Shown: piece after piece, positions 1 to 5,646 of the stretch
Position numbering within the stretch: the first letter of the stretch is position 1
Layout: every line of letters begins with the position of its first letter
Source: Oscillospiraceae bacterium
GTDB taxonomy: Bacteria > Bacillota > Clostridia > Oscillospirales > UBA929
Assembly (NCBI GenBank): GCA_031282535.1
Contig: JAITDM010000117.1
Location: 1-6,711, forward strand
Length of the DNA: 6,711 nucleotides
Direction of reading: 5' to 3'
Translations under genes and position numbers: made by a program
The notes under the pieces: generated by a model
The model's database searches: none
Seen by the model: the letters and a program-made list of their open reading frames with translations, nothing else
What the model was told of the DNA's origin: nothing

Positions 1-821
1 ATCTGGCGGGCGGCGTGCGTGAGCCGGGCCAGCTCCGGCAGACAGCGGTAGCCGCCCTTGCCCTGCAAATTGGCCACCAAGCAGGCCAGCGACGCATTGC
101 CGCACCGCTCGCCGATGCCGTTGATCGTGCCCTGCACATGCCTGGCCCCCGCCTGCACGGCCATCAGGGACGAAGCGACCGCCATGCCGCCGTCGTTGTG
201 GCAGTGGATGCCGGGCGGCACATCCAGCCCGGCCGCCGCCGCCGCCGTGATCCGGGCCACGTCGCCCGGGAACGCGCCGCCGTTCGTGTCGCAGAGCACC
301 AGCGTGTCCGCGCCGGCCCGGCGCGCGGCGTGCAGCGTCTCCATCGCATAGTCCGGATCGTCGCGGTAGCCGTCGAAAAAGTGCTCGGCGTCGTAGATCA
401 CCTCGCGGCCCCGCGCCTTCAAAAACGACACCGTGTCCGCGATCATCGCGAGGTTCTCCGCCTCCGAACAGCCCAGCACGGCCGAGAGGTGCAATTTCCA
501 AGTTTTTCCAAATATGACGACGACAGGCGTCTCCGCCGCGAGCAGGGCGGCCAGGCGGTCGTCGCGCGCCGCCGTCATGTGTTTGCGCCGGGTGGCGCCA
601 AAGGCGGCCAGCCGCGCGTGCCGGAGCGTCCGGCCGCGCATCCGGGCGTAAAAATCCACATCCTTGGGGTTCGAGGCGGGGTTCCCGGCCTCGATGTAAT
701 CCACGCCCAGCTCGTCGAGGGTGCGTACGACGTCGATCTTGTCCGTCACCGAAAAAGAGACGCCGGGCGCCTGGGCGCCGTCCCGCAGCGTGGTGTCCAG
801 AATCGTGATCTTCTCATTCAT
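1..821 (-). CDS. cimA: (R)-citramalate synthase, 3' end cut by window edge
   Basis: Catalyses condensation of pyruvate with acetyl-CoA to citramalate, the first step of the threonine-independent route to 2-ketobutyrate and isoleucine (cytosolic). The 273 visible codons cover most of the HMGL-like TIM barrel; the family is usually about 520-540 residues, so the C-terminal LeuA-type regulatory domain lies beyond the left edge. Visible motifs are ILDTTLRDGAQAPGVSFS at 7-24 (metal-binding Asp14), DYIEAGNPASNPKD at 41-54, the HCHND metal site at 206-210 and NGIGERCGNASL at 234-245 (Asn242). The DGAQ...SFS...EAGNPASNPKD signature separates this family (known from Geobacter and Clostridia) from leuA and homocitrate synthases. 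The ATG at 821 is preceded by GGAGGGCGG at good spacing. It starts 15 bp after the leuA stop, so it is almost certainly co-transcribed. Substrate choice is inferred from family resemblance. Confidence 0.9.
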   Translation of the reverse strand, partial: MNEKITILDTTLRDGAQAPGVSFSVTDKIDVVRTLDELGVDYIEAGNPASNPKDVDFYARMRGRTLRHARLAAFGATRRKHMTAARDDRLAALLAAETPVVVIFGKTWKLHLSAVLGCSEAENLAMIADTVSFLKARGREVIYDAEHFFDGYRDDPDYAMETLHAARRAGADTLVLCDTNGGAFPGDVARITAAAAAGLDVPPGIHCHNDGGMAVASSLMAVQAGARHVQGTINGIGERCGNASLACLVANLQGKGGYRCLPELARLTHAARQ

Positions 822-836
822 AGGCCGCCCTCCGCC

Positions 837-2336
837 TCAGACCATCAATTTGTTCACGGCGTGGATATACGACCTGATGGTGGCCTCGATGATGTCGGTG
901 GAGACGCCCCGGCCGGAGACGGAGCGCCCGCGCAGGCTCAGCCGCAGCACGCACTCCCCCATCGCGTCGCCGCCCTCGGTGACGGCGCCGAGCTGGTAGC
1001 TCTCCAGCGAGAACTCTTCGCCCACGATCTCGTTGATGGCCTTGAAAGAGGCGTCGACCGGCCCGTCGCCCATCGCCACGCGCTGTACCACTTTGTCCCC
1101 CATGCGCAGCTTGATGATGGCCGTGCCGTCGATCACGCTGCCCGCGTTGATGACGAAGCTCTCGAGCGAGATCATACCGGGCAGCGTGTCCTCCCGGCGC
1201 TCGACCAGGGCCTCCAGATCGGCGTCCTGGATGAATTTTTTCTTGTCGGCCAGGACTTTGAACCGCTCGAACGCCGCCTGCATATCTTCGGGCATCAGGT
1301 CGAATCCGAGGGCGTGCAGACGTTCCTCAAAGGCGTGGCGGCCCGAGTGCTTGCCCAGCACCATCTTGTTCTGCGGCAGCCCCACGGAGGCCGGCGTCAT
1401 GATCTCATAGGTGGTGCGCTCCGCCATCACGCCGTGCTGGTGGATGCCGGACTCGTGCGCGAAGGCGTTGGCGCCGACCACGGCCTTGTTCGGCGGCACC
1501 GGGACGCCGGACACCGACTGCAGCAGGCGGCTGGTGCGGTAAATCTGCTGTGTATCGACGAGGCACCGGGCCTGGAAATAGGACCGGCGGGTGTGCAGCG
1601 CCATGACGATCTCCTCCAGCGACGCATTGCCGGCCCGCTCGCCGATGCCGTTCACCGTACACTCGACCTGCGCCGCGCCGCCCAGCACGCCAGCCAGCGA
1701 ATTGGAGGTGGCAAGCCCCAGATCGTCGTGGCAGTGCACCGAGAGCGTCACCTTCTCGATCCCCTTGGCATGCGCCGCCACATAGGCGATCATCTCCTGC
1801 ATCTCGCTGGGGTAGGCGTACCCGACCGTGTCCGGCAAATTGATCGTGAGCGCGCCGGCCCGGATCGCCTCCTCGCAGACCCGGACCAAAAAGTCCAAAT
1901 CGGAGCGGGTGGCGTCCTCGGCCGAAAACTGGACGTCGTCGCAGTATTTTTTGGCGTAGGCGACCATCGCGGCCGTCTGCTCCAGCACATTTTCCGGCGT
2001 CATGCGCAGCTTGTACTGCATGTGGATCGGCGAGGTGGCCAAAAAGACATGGATCCGGGGCGCCGCCGCGCCGCGCACGCTCTCGTAGGCCGCGTCGATG
2101 TCCCGCGGCAGCGCGCGGGCCAGGCTGCACACGCGGGCCTCCTTCACCGCCCGCGCGATCGTCTGGACGGAGGCGAGGTCGCCCGGCGAGGCGACGGCAA
2201 ATCCGGCCTCGATCACATCCACCCGTAGCCGTTCCAGCTGGCGGGCCACCTCCAGCTTCTCCTGTATGTCCATCGAATACCCCGGGGCCTGTTCCCCGTC
2301 GCGCAGCGTCGTGTCGAAGATCTTGATCTCTCTCAT
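837..2336 (-). CDS. leuA: 2-isopropylmalate synthase
   Basis: Condenses 2-ketoisovalerate with acetyl-CoA to 2-isopropylmalate, the committed step of leucine synthesis (cytosolic). The 499-residue product has the full family layout: a TIM-barrel catalytic domain (about 3-270), a linker/subdomain with HESGIHQHG near 294-302, and a C-terminal LeuA allosteric domain (about 365-499), where leucine normally acts as feedback inhibitor. Visible catalytic and metal motifs are FDTTLRDGEQAPG (metal Asp13), VHCHDDLGLA (His201, His203) and NGIGERAGNASLEE (Asn237). Two adjacent ATGs are possible. The one at 2336 lies 6 nt from the AGGGG Shine-Dalgarno, the one at 2339 only 3 nt, so 2336 is preferred. It is third in the ilvB-ilvN-leuA-cimA order and just 15 bp ahead of cimA, its paralogue. 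Length and motifs look intact. Confidence 0.95.
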   Translation of the reverse strand: MREIKIFDTTLRDGEQAPGYSMDIQEKLEVARQLERLRVDVIEAGFAVASPGDLASVQTIARAVKEARVCSLARALPRDIDAAYESVRGAAAPRIHVFLATSPIHMQYKLRMTPENVLEQTAAMVAYAKKYCDDVQFSAEDATRSDLDFLVRVCEEAIRAGALTINLPDTVGYAYPSEMQEMIAYVAAHAKGIEKVTLSVHCHDDLGLATSNSLAGVLGGAAQVECTVNGIGERAGNASLEEIVMALHTRRSYFQARCLVDTQQIYRTSRLLQSVSGVPVPPNKAVVGANAFAHESGIHQHGVMAERTTYEIMTPASVGLPQNKMVLGKHSGRHAFEERLHALGFDLMPEDMQAAFERFKVLADKKKFIQDADLEALVERREDTLPGMISLESFVINAGSVIDGTAIIKLRMGDKVVQRVAMGDGPVDASFKAINEIVGEEFSLESYQLGAVTEGGDAMGECVLRLSLRGRSVSGRGVSTDIIEATIRSYIHAVNKLMV

Positions 2337-2350
2337 CATATTCCCCTAAC

Positions 2351-2372
2351 GTGGGTTGCAGGTGCAACCCAC
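2351..2372 (-). repeat. Perfect inverted repeat just upstream of the leuA ribosome binding site
   Basis: Two perfectly complementary 10-nt arms, GTGGGTTGCA (2351-2360) and TGCAACCCAC (2363-2372), are separated by 2 nt. In RNA this would form a 9-bp stem with a 4-nt loop. It ends 3 nt before the AGGGG Shine-Dalgarno (2343-2347) of leuA. In the transcript a second GGGTTG copy (from 2372-2377) precedes the hairpin and could compete for the same CAACCC partner. No T-tract follows, so it is not a simple terminator. A role in leuA translation, RNA processing or protein binding is inference. Confidence 0.6.
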
Positions 2373-2395
2373 AACCCAAATTCTTGCTTTCTGTT

Positions 2396-2408
2396 GCCGC
2401 TTCGCGGC
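2396..2408 (-). repeat. Small GC hairpin in the ilvN-leuA gap
   Basis: GCCGC (2396-2400) and GCGGC (2404-2408) form a 5-bp stem closed by a 3-nt loop that reads GAA in the minus-strand transcript. TT (2394-2395) and AA (2412-2413) could extend it imperfectly. It sits 27 nt after the ilvN stop and upstream of the leuA leader hairpin. There is no following T-run, so read-through from ilvN to leuA is expected. A 5-bp stem in GC-rich DNA may be chance. Confidence 0.35.
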
Positions 2409-2439
2409 GACAAGGGACTACCATACTTGTTCATCCGCC

Positions 2440-2952
2440 CTACGCCCCGGATACCGGCGGCACGCCGGCGGCGTCCCCCCGCGGGATCGCCGTCAGCCCT
2501 GTGCGGCAGATCTCCAAAATGGGGTGGACCCGCAAGCGGTCGATGAGGGCCGTGATGATGTCCGGCTGGTCGGTGAGTTCGATGGTCAGCGCGTGCTCGC
2601 TCCAATCGGTCACCCGGGCGTCAAAGAGTCCCACCAGCGCCAGAATGTCCTGCCGCGTCTCCGGGGCGCTCTCCACCTTCACGAGCAGCAGCTCCCGAAA
2701 GATGGCGTCCTTCTGTGTGAGCCGTTCCACGCTGCGCACATCCACCTGCTTCATGAGCTGTTTTACAATTTGTTCCAATACATAGTCGTCTCCGCCCACC
2801 ACGACGGTCATGCGGGAAAAGGCCGGGTTCTCCGTCTCGGCCACCGTCAGCGCGTCGATGTTGTAGCCCCGCCGGGCAAAGAGGCCGGCGATGCGGGCCA
2901 AGACGCCGAATTGGTTGTTGACAAGCACGGACAGGACAAAACGATCTGTCAT
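2440..2952 (-). CDS. ilvN: Acetolactate synthase small (regulatory) subunit
   Basis: Regulatory subunit of acetohydroxyacid synthase. It binds the catalytic IlvB, raises its activity and usually confers valine feedback inhibition. The 170-residue length is normal for the short bacterial form. An N-terminal ACT domain spans about 4-78, with the typical LVNNQFGVLARIAGLFARRG and NIDALTVAETE segments at 10-41. The second half (about 80-158) is the ALS small-subunit C-terminal domain. The ATG at 2952 is chosen because AGGAG lies 10 nt upstream and the product then begins MTDRFVLSVLVNN, as family members do; an ATG at 2970 is in frame but overlaps that ribosome binding site. It follows ilvB after 144 bp and precedes leuA by about 100 bp in the same direction. 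The last residues (GDAAGVPPVSGA) look like an unconserved tail. Confidence 0.94.
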   Translation of the reverse strand: MTDRFVLSVLVNNQFGVLARIAGLFARRGYNIDALTVAETENPAFSRMTVVVGGDDYVLEQIVKQLMKQVDVRSVERLTQKDAIFRELLLVKVESAPETRQDILALVGLFDARVTDWSEHALTIELTDQPDIITALIDRLRVHPILEICRTGLTAIPRGDAAGVPPVSGA

Positions 2953-2999
2953 ACAGGCGCGTCTCCTCATACCGCCGCCATGGGCGGTGTTATCATCGT

Positions 3000-3107
3000 C
3001 TAAGCGTTACGATTTACCAGCGTCGTAGGGGACGCCGCCTTCGGCGTCCCGCCGCGAATACGTTTGGATTGACATTCGGAATATGTTTGACAGTTCCTAA
3101 GCGTTAC
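3000..3107. repeat. 11-bp direct repeats bracketing the ilvB-ilvN spacer
   Basis: CTAAGCGTTAC occurs at 3000-3010 and again, identically, at 3097-3107. The second copy is the last coding bases plus stop codon of ilvB. The 86 bp between them contain a strong hairpin (3029-3050) and an imperfect tandem motif, GAATACGTTTG (3056-3066) and GAATATGTTTG (3079-3089). Both tandem copies are followed closely by TTGACA on the plus strand (3069-3074, 3087-3092). This looks like a small inserted element with a target-site duplication, or a local duplication of the ilvB end. No convincing terminal inverted repeats were found, so the mobile-element reading is tentative. Confidence 0.45.
3029..3050 (-). repeat. 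Strong hairpin between ilvB and ilvN
   Basis: GGGACGCCG (3029-3037) and CGGCGTCCC (3042-3050) form a perfect 9-bp GC-rich stem with a 4-nt loop, about 47 nt after the ilvB stop in the transcript. The sequence after the stem lacks a T-run on either strand, so a canonical intrinsic terminator is not supported. An intercistronic stability or processing hairpin that sets the IlvB:IlvN ratio is a reasonable inference. Confidence 0.55.
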
Positions 3108-4683
3108 AGGCGGGGTCCACCGGGCAGTGCGTCAGGCAGGGCCCCTCGGTTGTGAGGGCCTCCCGGACGACCCTCTCCGGGGACTGCCCGGCCAGGGACA
3201 GCCCGCGCGCGCCCATCGCCTCGGCGAGGCGGACCCAGTCGGTGCGCAGGCCGGGCGTCACCGCGAAACGGCGGCCGCCGCACTGTTCGTCCTGGAGCTG
3301 ACGCACCAGCCCCAGCCCGGCGTTGTCCAGCACAAAGACCGAGATCGGAAGGGCCAGCGCTACGGCCGTGGCCAGCTCCGCCATGTTCATATGCAGGCTC
3401 GCGTCGCCCGTGACCAGCGCCACGCGCCGCCCCGGCCGGGCCAGCGCGACGCCGACGGCGGCGCCGAGGCCGAACCCCATGGCCCCGAGTCCGCCCGAGG
3501 TAATCAGCTCGCCCGGCCGCGAAAAGCCGTATGTCTGCGCCGTCCACATCTGGTGCTGGCCCACGTCCGTGACCACGGTCATGCCCGGCGTCCGGAGGCG
3601 CCAGAGGGTGTGGATCAGCGCGTGCGGCGTGCCGGGTTCCGGGAACGCCCGCCGGGCGAACGGCGTAAAGGCCGCCCCCCACGGTTCCCGCGGCGGCGCC
3701 GGCAGCCGCGCGAGCAGCCCCTCCATCACCGCCCCCGCCCGTCCGCAGAGCGCGGCGTCGGCCGGGATGTTCTTGTTGACCTCCGCCGGGTCGATGTCGA
3801 TGTGGAAGATCTGCGCCTGCCCGGCAAACTGCCGCCTGTCCTCCGCCGCCCGCTCGGTAAAGCGGGTGCCGATCGCCAGCAGCAGATCGCACGCCTCGAC
3901 GGCCCGGTTGGCCTCCGGCAGCCCGTGGCGCCCCAGCATGCCCAAAAAGAGCGGGTGGTCCCAAGGGAGCGCACCCAGGCCCATCAGCGTCGCGCACACC
4001 GGAGCGCCCAGCCGTTCGGCCAGCATCGCGGCGGTGACGCCCGCGCCGTCCGCCACGACGCCGCCGCCGATCAGCAGCACGGGCCGCCGCGCACGGGCCA
4101 GCGCGCGGGCGAACGCGTCCATCTCGCGTTCGGAGGGGACGGGGACGCAGGGGCTGTGCCGTTTTTCGCGCTGCGCCCCGCAGGGGGCTTCGGCGATGTC
4201 GCGCGGGATGTCCACGAGCACCGGTCCGGGCCGCCCGGACTGTGCGATGGCAAAGGCGTCCCGCACGCTGGCCCGGATCTCGCCCGGGCTCTTGACAATA
4301 TAGTTGTACTTGGTGATGGGCATCGTGACGCCGGCGATGTCCACTTCCTGGAAGCTGTCGCGGCCGAGCAGGGCGAGCGGCACGTTCCCGGTCAGGGCGA
4401 CGAGCGGTGTGGAGTCCATATAGGCCGCGGCGATGCCGGTAACCAGGTTGGTCGCGCCCGGGCCGGAGGTGGCCAGCACCACGCCGGGCCGCCGGGCCGC
4501 GCGGGCGTAGCCGTCGGCGGCGTGGGCCGCGCCCTGTTCGTGGCAGGTGAGAATGTGGGTGATCGTCTCCCGTCTCTCATAGAGCGCGTCATAGATCGGC
4601 AATACGGCGCCGCCTGGATATCCAAACAGCACCTCCACACCTTCTTCGATCAGCGTATCCACAATCATGCGCGCGCCATTCAT
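3097..4683 (-). CDS. ilvB: Acetolactate synthase large (catalytic) subunit
   Basis: ThDP- and FAD-dependent acetohydroxyacid synthase: it joins two pyruvates to acetolactate (valine, leucine) or pyruvate and 2-ketobutyrate to acetohydroxybutyrate (isoleucine). The 528 residues show the three usual domains: ThDP-binding N-terminal (about 1-165, YPGGAVLPIYDAL at 22-34, catalytic Glu49 in HEQGAAHAADGYARA), central FAD-binding (about 187-325, IGTRFTERA and HIDIDPAEVNKN) and ThDP/Mg C-terminal (about 355-520, GDASLHMNMAELATA at 426-440, DNAGLGLVRQ from 453). The ilvN gene next door identifies the anabolic enzyme rather than catabolic AlsS. The ATG at 4683 gives the standard MNGAR start and has GGGG 8 nt upstream; an in-frame TTG at 4701 lacks a good ribosome site. 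Departures from consensus are GDG to GDA, Asn to Asp453, Trp to Leu463 in the GMVRQW motif, and Asp to Glu277 in the FDDR motif. Confidence 0.95.
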   Translation of the reverse strand: MNGARMIVDTLIEEGVEVLFGYPGGAVLPIYDALYERRETITHILTCHEQGAAHAADGYARAARRPGVVLATSGPGATNLVTGIAAAYMDSTPLVALTGNVPLALLGRDSFQEVDIAGVTMPITKYNYIVKSPGEIRASVRDAFAIAQSGRPGPVLVDIPRDIAEAPCGAQREKRHSPCVPVPSEREMDAFARALARARRPVLLIGGGVVADGAGVTAAMLAERLGAPVCATLMGLGALPWDHPLFLGMLGRHGLPEANRAVEACDLLLAIGTRFTERAAEDRRQFAGQAQIFHIDIDPAEVNKNIPADAALCGRAGAVMEGLLARLPAPPREPWGAAFTPFARRAFPEPGTPHALIHTLWRLRTPGMTVVTDVGQHQMWTAQTYGFSRPGELITSGGLGAMGFGLGAAVGVALARPGRRVALVTGDASLHMNMAELATAVALALPISVFVLDNAGLGLVRQLQDEQCGGRRFAVTPGLRTDWVRLAEAMGARGLSLAGQSPERVVREALTTEGPCLTHCPVDPACNA

Positions 4684-4772
4684 ACTCAGCACCCCGGACA
4701 AAACGGCGGACGCCGCCCCCGGCTGCCCGCCGGGCGAAGCCGCCGCCCCATTGGATCACATATACAAGATAC

Positions 4773-4802
4773 AGAATACAGGCAGGCCGGAGTCCTTGTC
4801 AA
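4773..4802 (-). promoter_or_regulatory. Sigma-A-type promoter for the ilvB operon
   Basis: On the minus strand a perfect TTGACA -35 (4797-4802) is followed after 18 bp by TATTCT (4773-4778), a 5/6 match to TATAAT. Transcription would start near 4766, giving a leader of about 80 nt before ilvB. A second TTGACA (4812-4817) lies 15 bp further upstream without a matching -10. The leader is very GC-rich and shows no T-box hallmarks, no clear BCAA-rich leader peptide and no convincing intrinsic attenuator. Confidence 0.65.
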
Positions 4803-4812
4803 GTAAAATCAT

Positions 4813-4842
4813 GTCAAACCGCCGCCGCCGGGCACATACAAT
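4813..4842 (+). promoter_or_regulatory. Candidate sigma-E (sporulation mother-cell) promoter for yunB
   Basis: CATACAAT at 4835-4842 is an exact match to the SigE -10 consensus. Fourteen bp upstream GTCAAACC (4813-4820) matches the SigE -35 consensus GTCATATT at 5 of 8 positions. Transcription would begin about 80 nt before the yunB ATG. In Bacillus subtilis yunB belongs to the SigE regulon, which supports the reading. The weak -35 keeps confidence moderate. Confidence 0.5.
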
Positions 4843-4858
4843 GGTATATCACCCGAGC

Positions 4859-4885
4859 GTGTCAAGGGGACGTATACCTTGACAC
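4859..4885. promoter_or_regulatory. Perfect 9-bp inverted repeat, probable operator
   Basis: GTGTCAAGG (4859-4867) and CCTTGACAC (4877-4885) are perfect complements with a 9-bp spacer; the arm centres are 18 bp apart, so a dimeric regulator could contact both arms from nearly one face of the helix. The element lies just downstream of the predicted yunB start of transcription, where binding would block yunB, and about 60 bp upstream of the ilvB -35. Each arm contains TTGACA pointing outward. It could also form a 5' UTR hairpin. Confidence 0.5.
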
Positions 4886-4929
4886 ATTTTACATCACCCG
4901 AGGGCGGGGAGAGAAAGAGGGGTGGCGTC

Positions 4930-5631
4930 ATGGCCGCATTTTGGGGGCGTCCGCTGCGTTTCCGGCGCCGCGCCCGTCCGCCCGTCCCGCCCCGGCGGCG
5001 CGCGCTCCGCCTGGCGGCGCTGGGGCTGGCGGCACTCGTCGCCCTCTTCATCTGGGCCGAGGCCAAGATCCGCCCCTACGCCGCCCAGATGGCGCTGTCG
5101 CGGGTACACACGCTGGCCACCGGCGAGATCAACCGCGCGGTGGACGACATTGTCAGCGCGGAAAATCTGCAATACGGCGATCTCGTCTATTTTGAAAAAG
5201 ACTTGACGGGGCAGATCACGGCGCTCAAGACGGACATGGTCAAGGTCAACCGTCTCAAGGCCGCCGTCACGCAGCGGGTTCTCGACCGGCTGCGGAGCAC
5301 CGACACGGAGGAGCTTTCGATTCCGCTCGGCAACATCATAAACGGCGATCTGCTCTCGGGGCGCGGCCCGTCGATCCCGGTACGGATTGTCCCCGTGGGC
5401 ATGGTGGAGTCCGGTTTTCTGAGCGGCTTCACCTCGGCCGGCATCAACCAGACGCGCCATCAGATCATCATGCGCATCGACGTGACGATTGGCGTCCTGC
5501 TGCCCGGCGTGCAGGAGGAGACCCGCGTAGAGGCCCAGGTGAACATCGCCGAGACCATCCTCGTCGGCAGCGTACCGGAGAGCTACTTACATTTCGGCGG
5601 GGAGGAGATTTTCCCCGGATCCGGGCCGTGA
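4930..5631 (+). CDS. yunB: Sporulation protein YunB
   Basis: Member of the YunB family of SigE-controlled sporulation proteins; the biochemical role is not known. The 233 residues are close to the roughly 250 of B. subtilis YunB. An Arg-rich cytoplasmic N-terminus (10-27) precedes one membrane segment (about 28-43, RLAALGLAALVALFIW), leaving most of the protein outside the membrane. Family-typical blocks are AEAKIRPY at 43-50, NRAVDDIV near 68-75, SIPLGNIINGDLLSGRGP at 130-147, FTSAGINQTRHQI at 167-179 and IAETILVGSVPESYLHF at 206-222. The ATG at 4930 is chosen because AGAGGGG lies 7 nt upstream; an in-frame TTG at 4879 falls inside the inverted repeat and lacks a ribosome site. The gene is divergent from ilvB and convergent with the nitroreductase gene, ending 15 bp from it. 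Confidence 0.9.
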   Translation: MAAFWGRPLRFRRRARPPVPPRRRALRLAALGLAALVALFIWAEAKIRPYAAQMALSRVHTLATGEINRAVDDIVSAENLQYGDLVYFEKDLTGQITALKTDMVKVNRLKAAVTQRVLDRLRSTDTEELSIPLGNIINGDLLSGRGPSIPVRIVPVGMVESGFLSGFTSAGINQTRHQIIMRIDVTIGVLLPGVQEETRVEAQVNIAETILVGSVPESYLHFGGEEIFPGSGP

Positions 5632-5636
5632 GGAGG
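5631..5636 (+). promoter_or_regulatory. Orphan Shine-Dalgarno sequence after yunB
   Basis: AGGAGG begins at the last base of the yunB TGA stop. The only starts behind it, TTG at 5637 and 5643, run in frame into TGA after a few codons and overlap the end of the opposing nitroreductase gene. A consensus site here is what one expects for a tightly coupled next gene, which is absent. It may be the remnant of a gene lost when the neighbouring segment arrived. Confidence 0.4.
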
Positions 5637-5646
5637 TTGCTCTTGG

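Larger units (their letters stand above)
4803..4902. repeat. Paired repeats in the ilvB/yunB divergent control region
   Basis: Several repeats interlock here. GTAAAATCATGTCAA (4803-4817) faces TTGACACATTTTAC (4879-4892) as an inverted pair with one small indel. ATCACCCGAG occurs as a direct repeat at 4848-4857 and 4893-4902, flanking the perfect inverted repeat at 4859-4885. TTGACA or its complement appears at 4797, 4812, 4860 and 4879. The density suggests regulator binding or DNA looping between the divergent promoters; the repeats are seen, the function is inferred. Confidence 0.5.

Noticed and set aside
15..2228. 737-codon open frame on the plus strand
   Set aside because: It is antisense to cimA and leuA, whose products have clear catalytic motifs. 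The translation is Arg/His/Gly-rich with no recognisable domain, as expected for a shadow frame in GC-rich DNA.
3029..3050. Intrinsic terminator between ilvB and ilvN
   Set aside because: The stem is strong but no T-tract follows on either strand, and ilvN has no evident promoter of its own.
3069..3092. Plus-strand TTGACA pair as a promoter
   Set aside because: No suitable -10 follows at 16-19 bp, and transcription would run antisense into ilvB.
4700..4715. Attenuator-like stem followed by TTTT before ilvB (minus strand)
   Set aside because: The stem is only 4-5 bp with a very small loop and the T-run is four bases; in such GC-rich sequence this is likely chance.
4686..4751. Possible 21-codon leader peptide upstream of ilvB (minus strand, ATG then TGA just before the ilvB ATG)
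   Set aside because: It has no ribosome site and only one Leu, with no Ile or Val codons, so an attenuation leader for branched-chain amino acids is not supported.
3127..4806. 559-codon open frame on the plus strand
   Set aside because: Antisense shadow of ilvB, with low-complexity Arg/Gly/Pro composition and no family resemblance.
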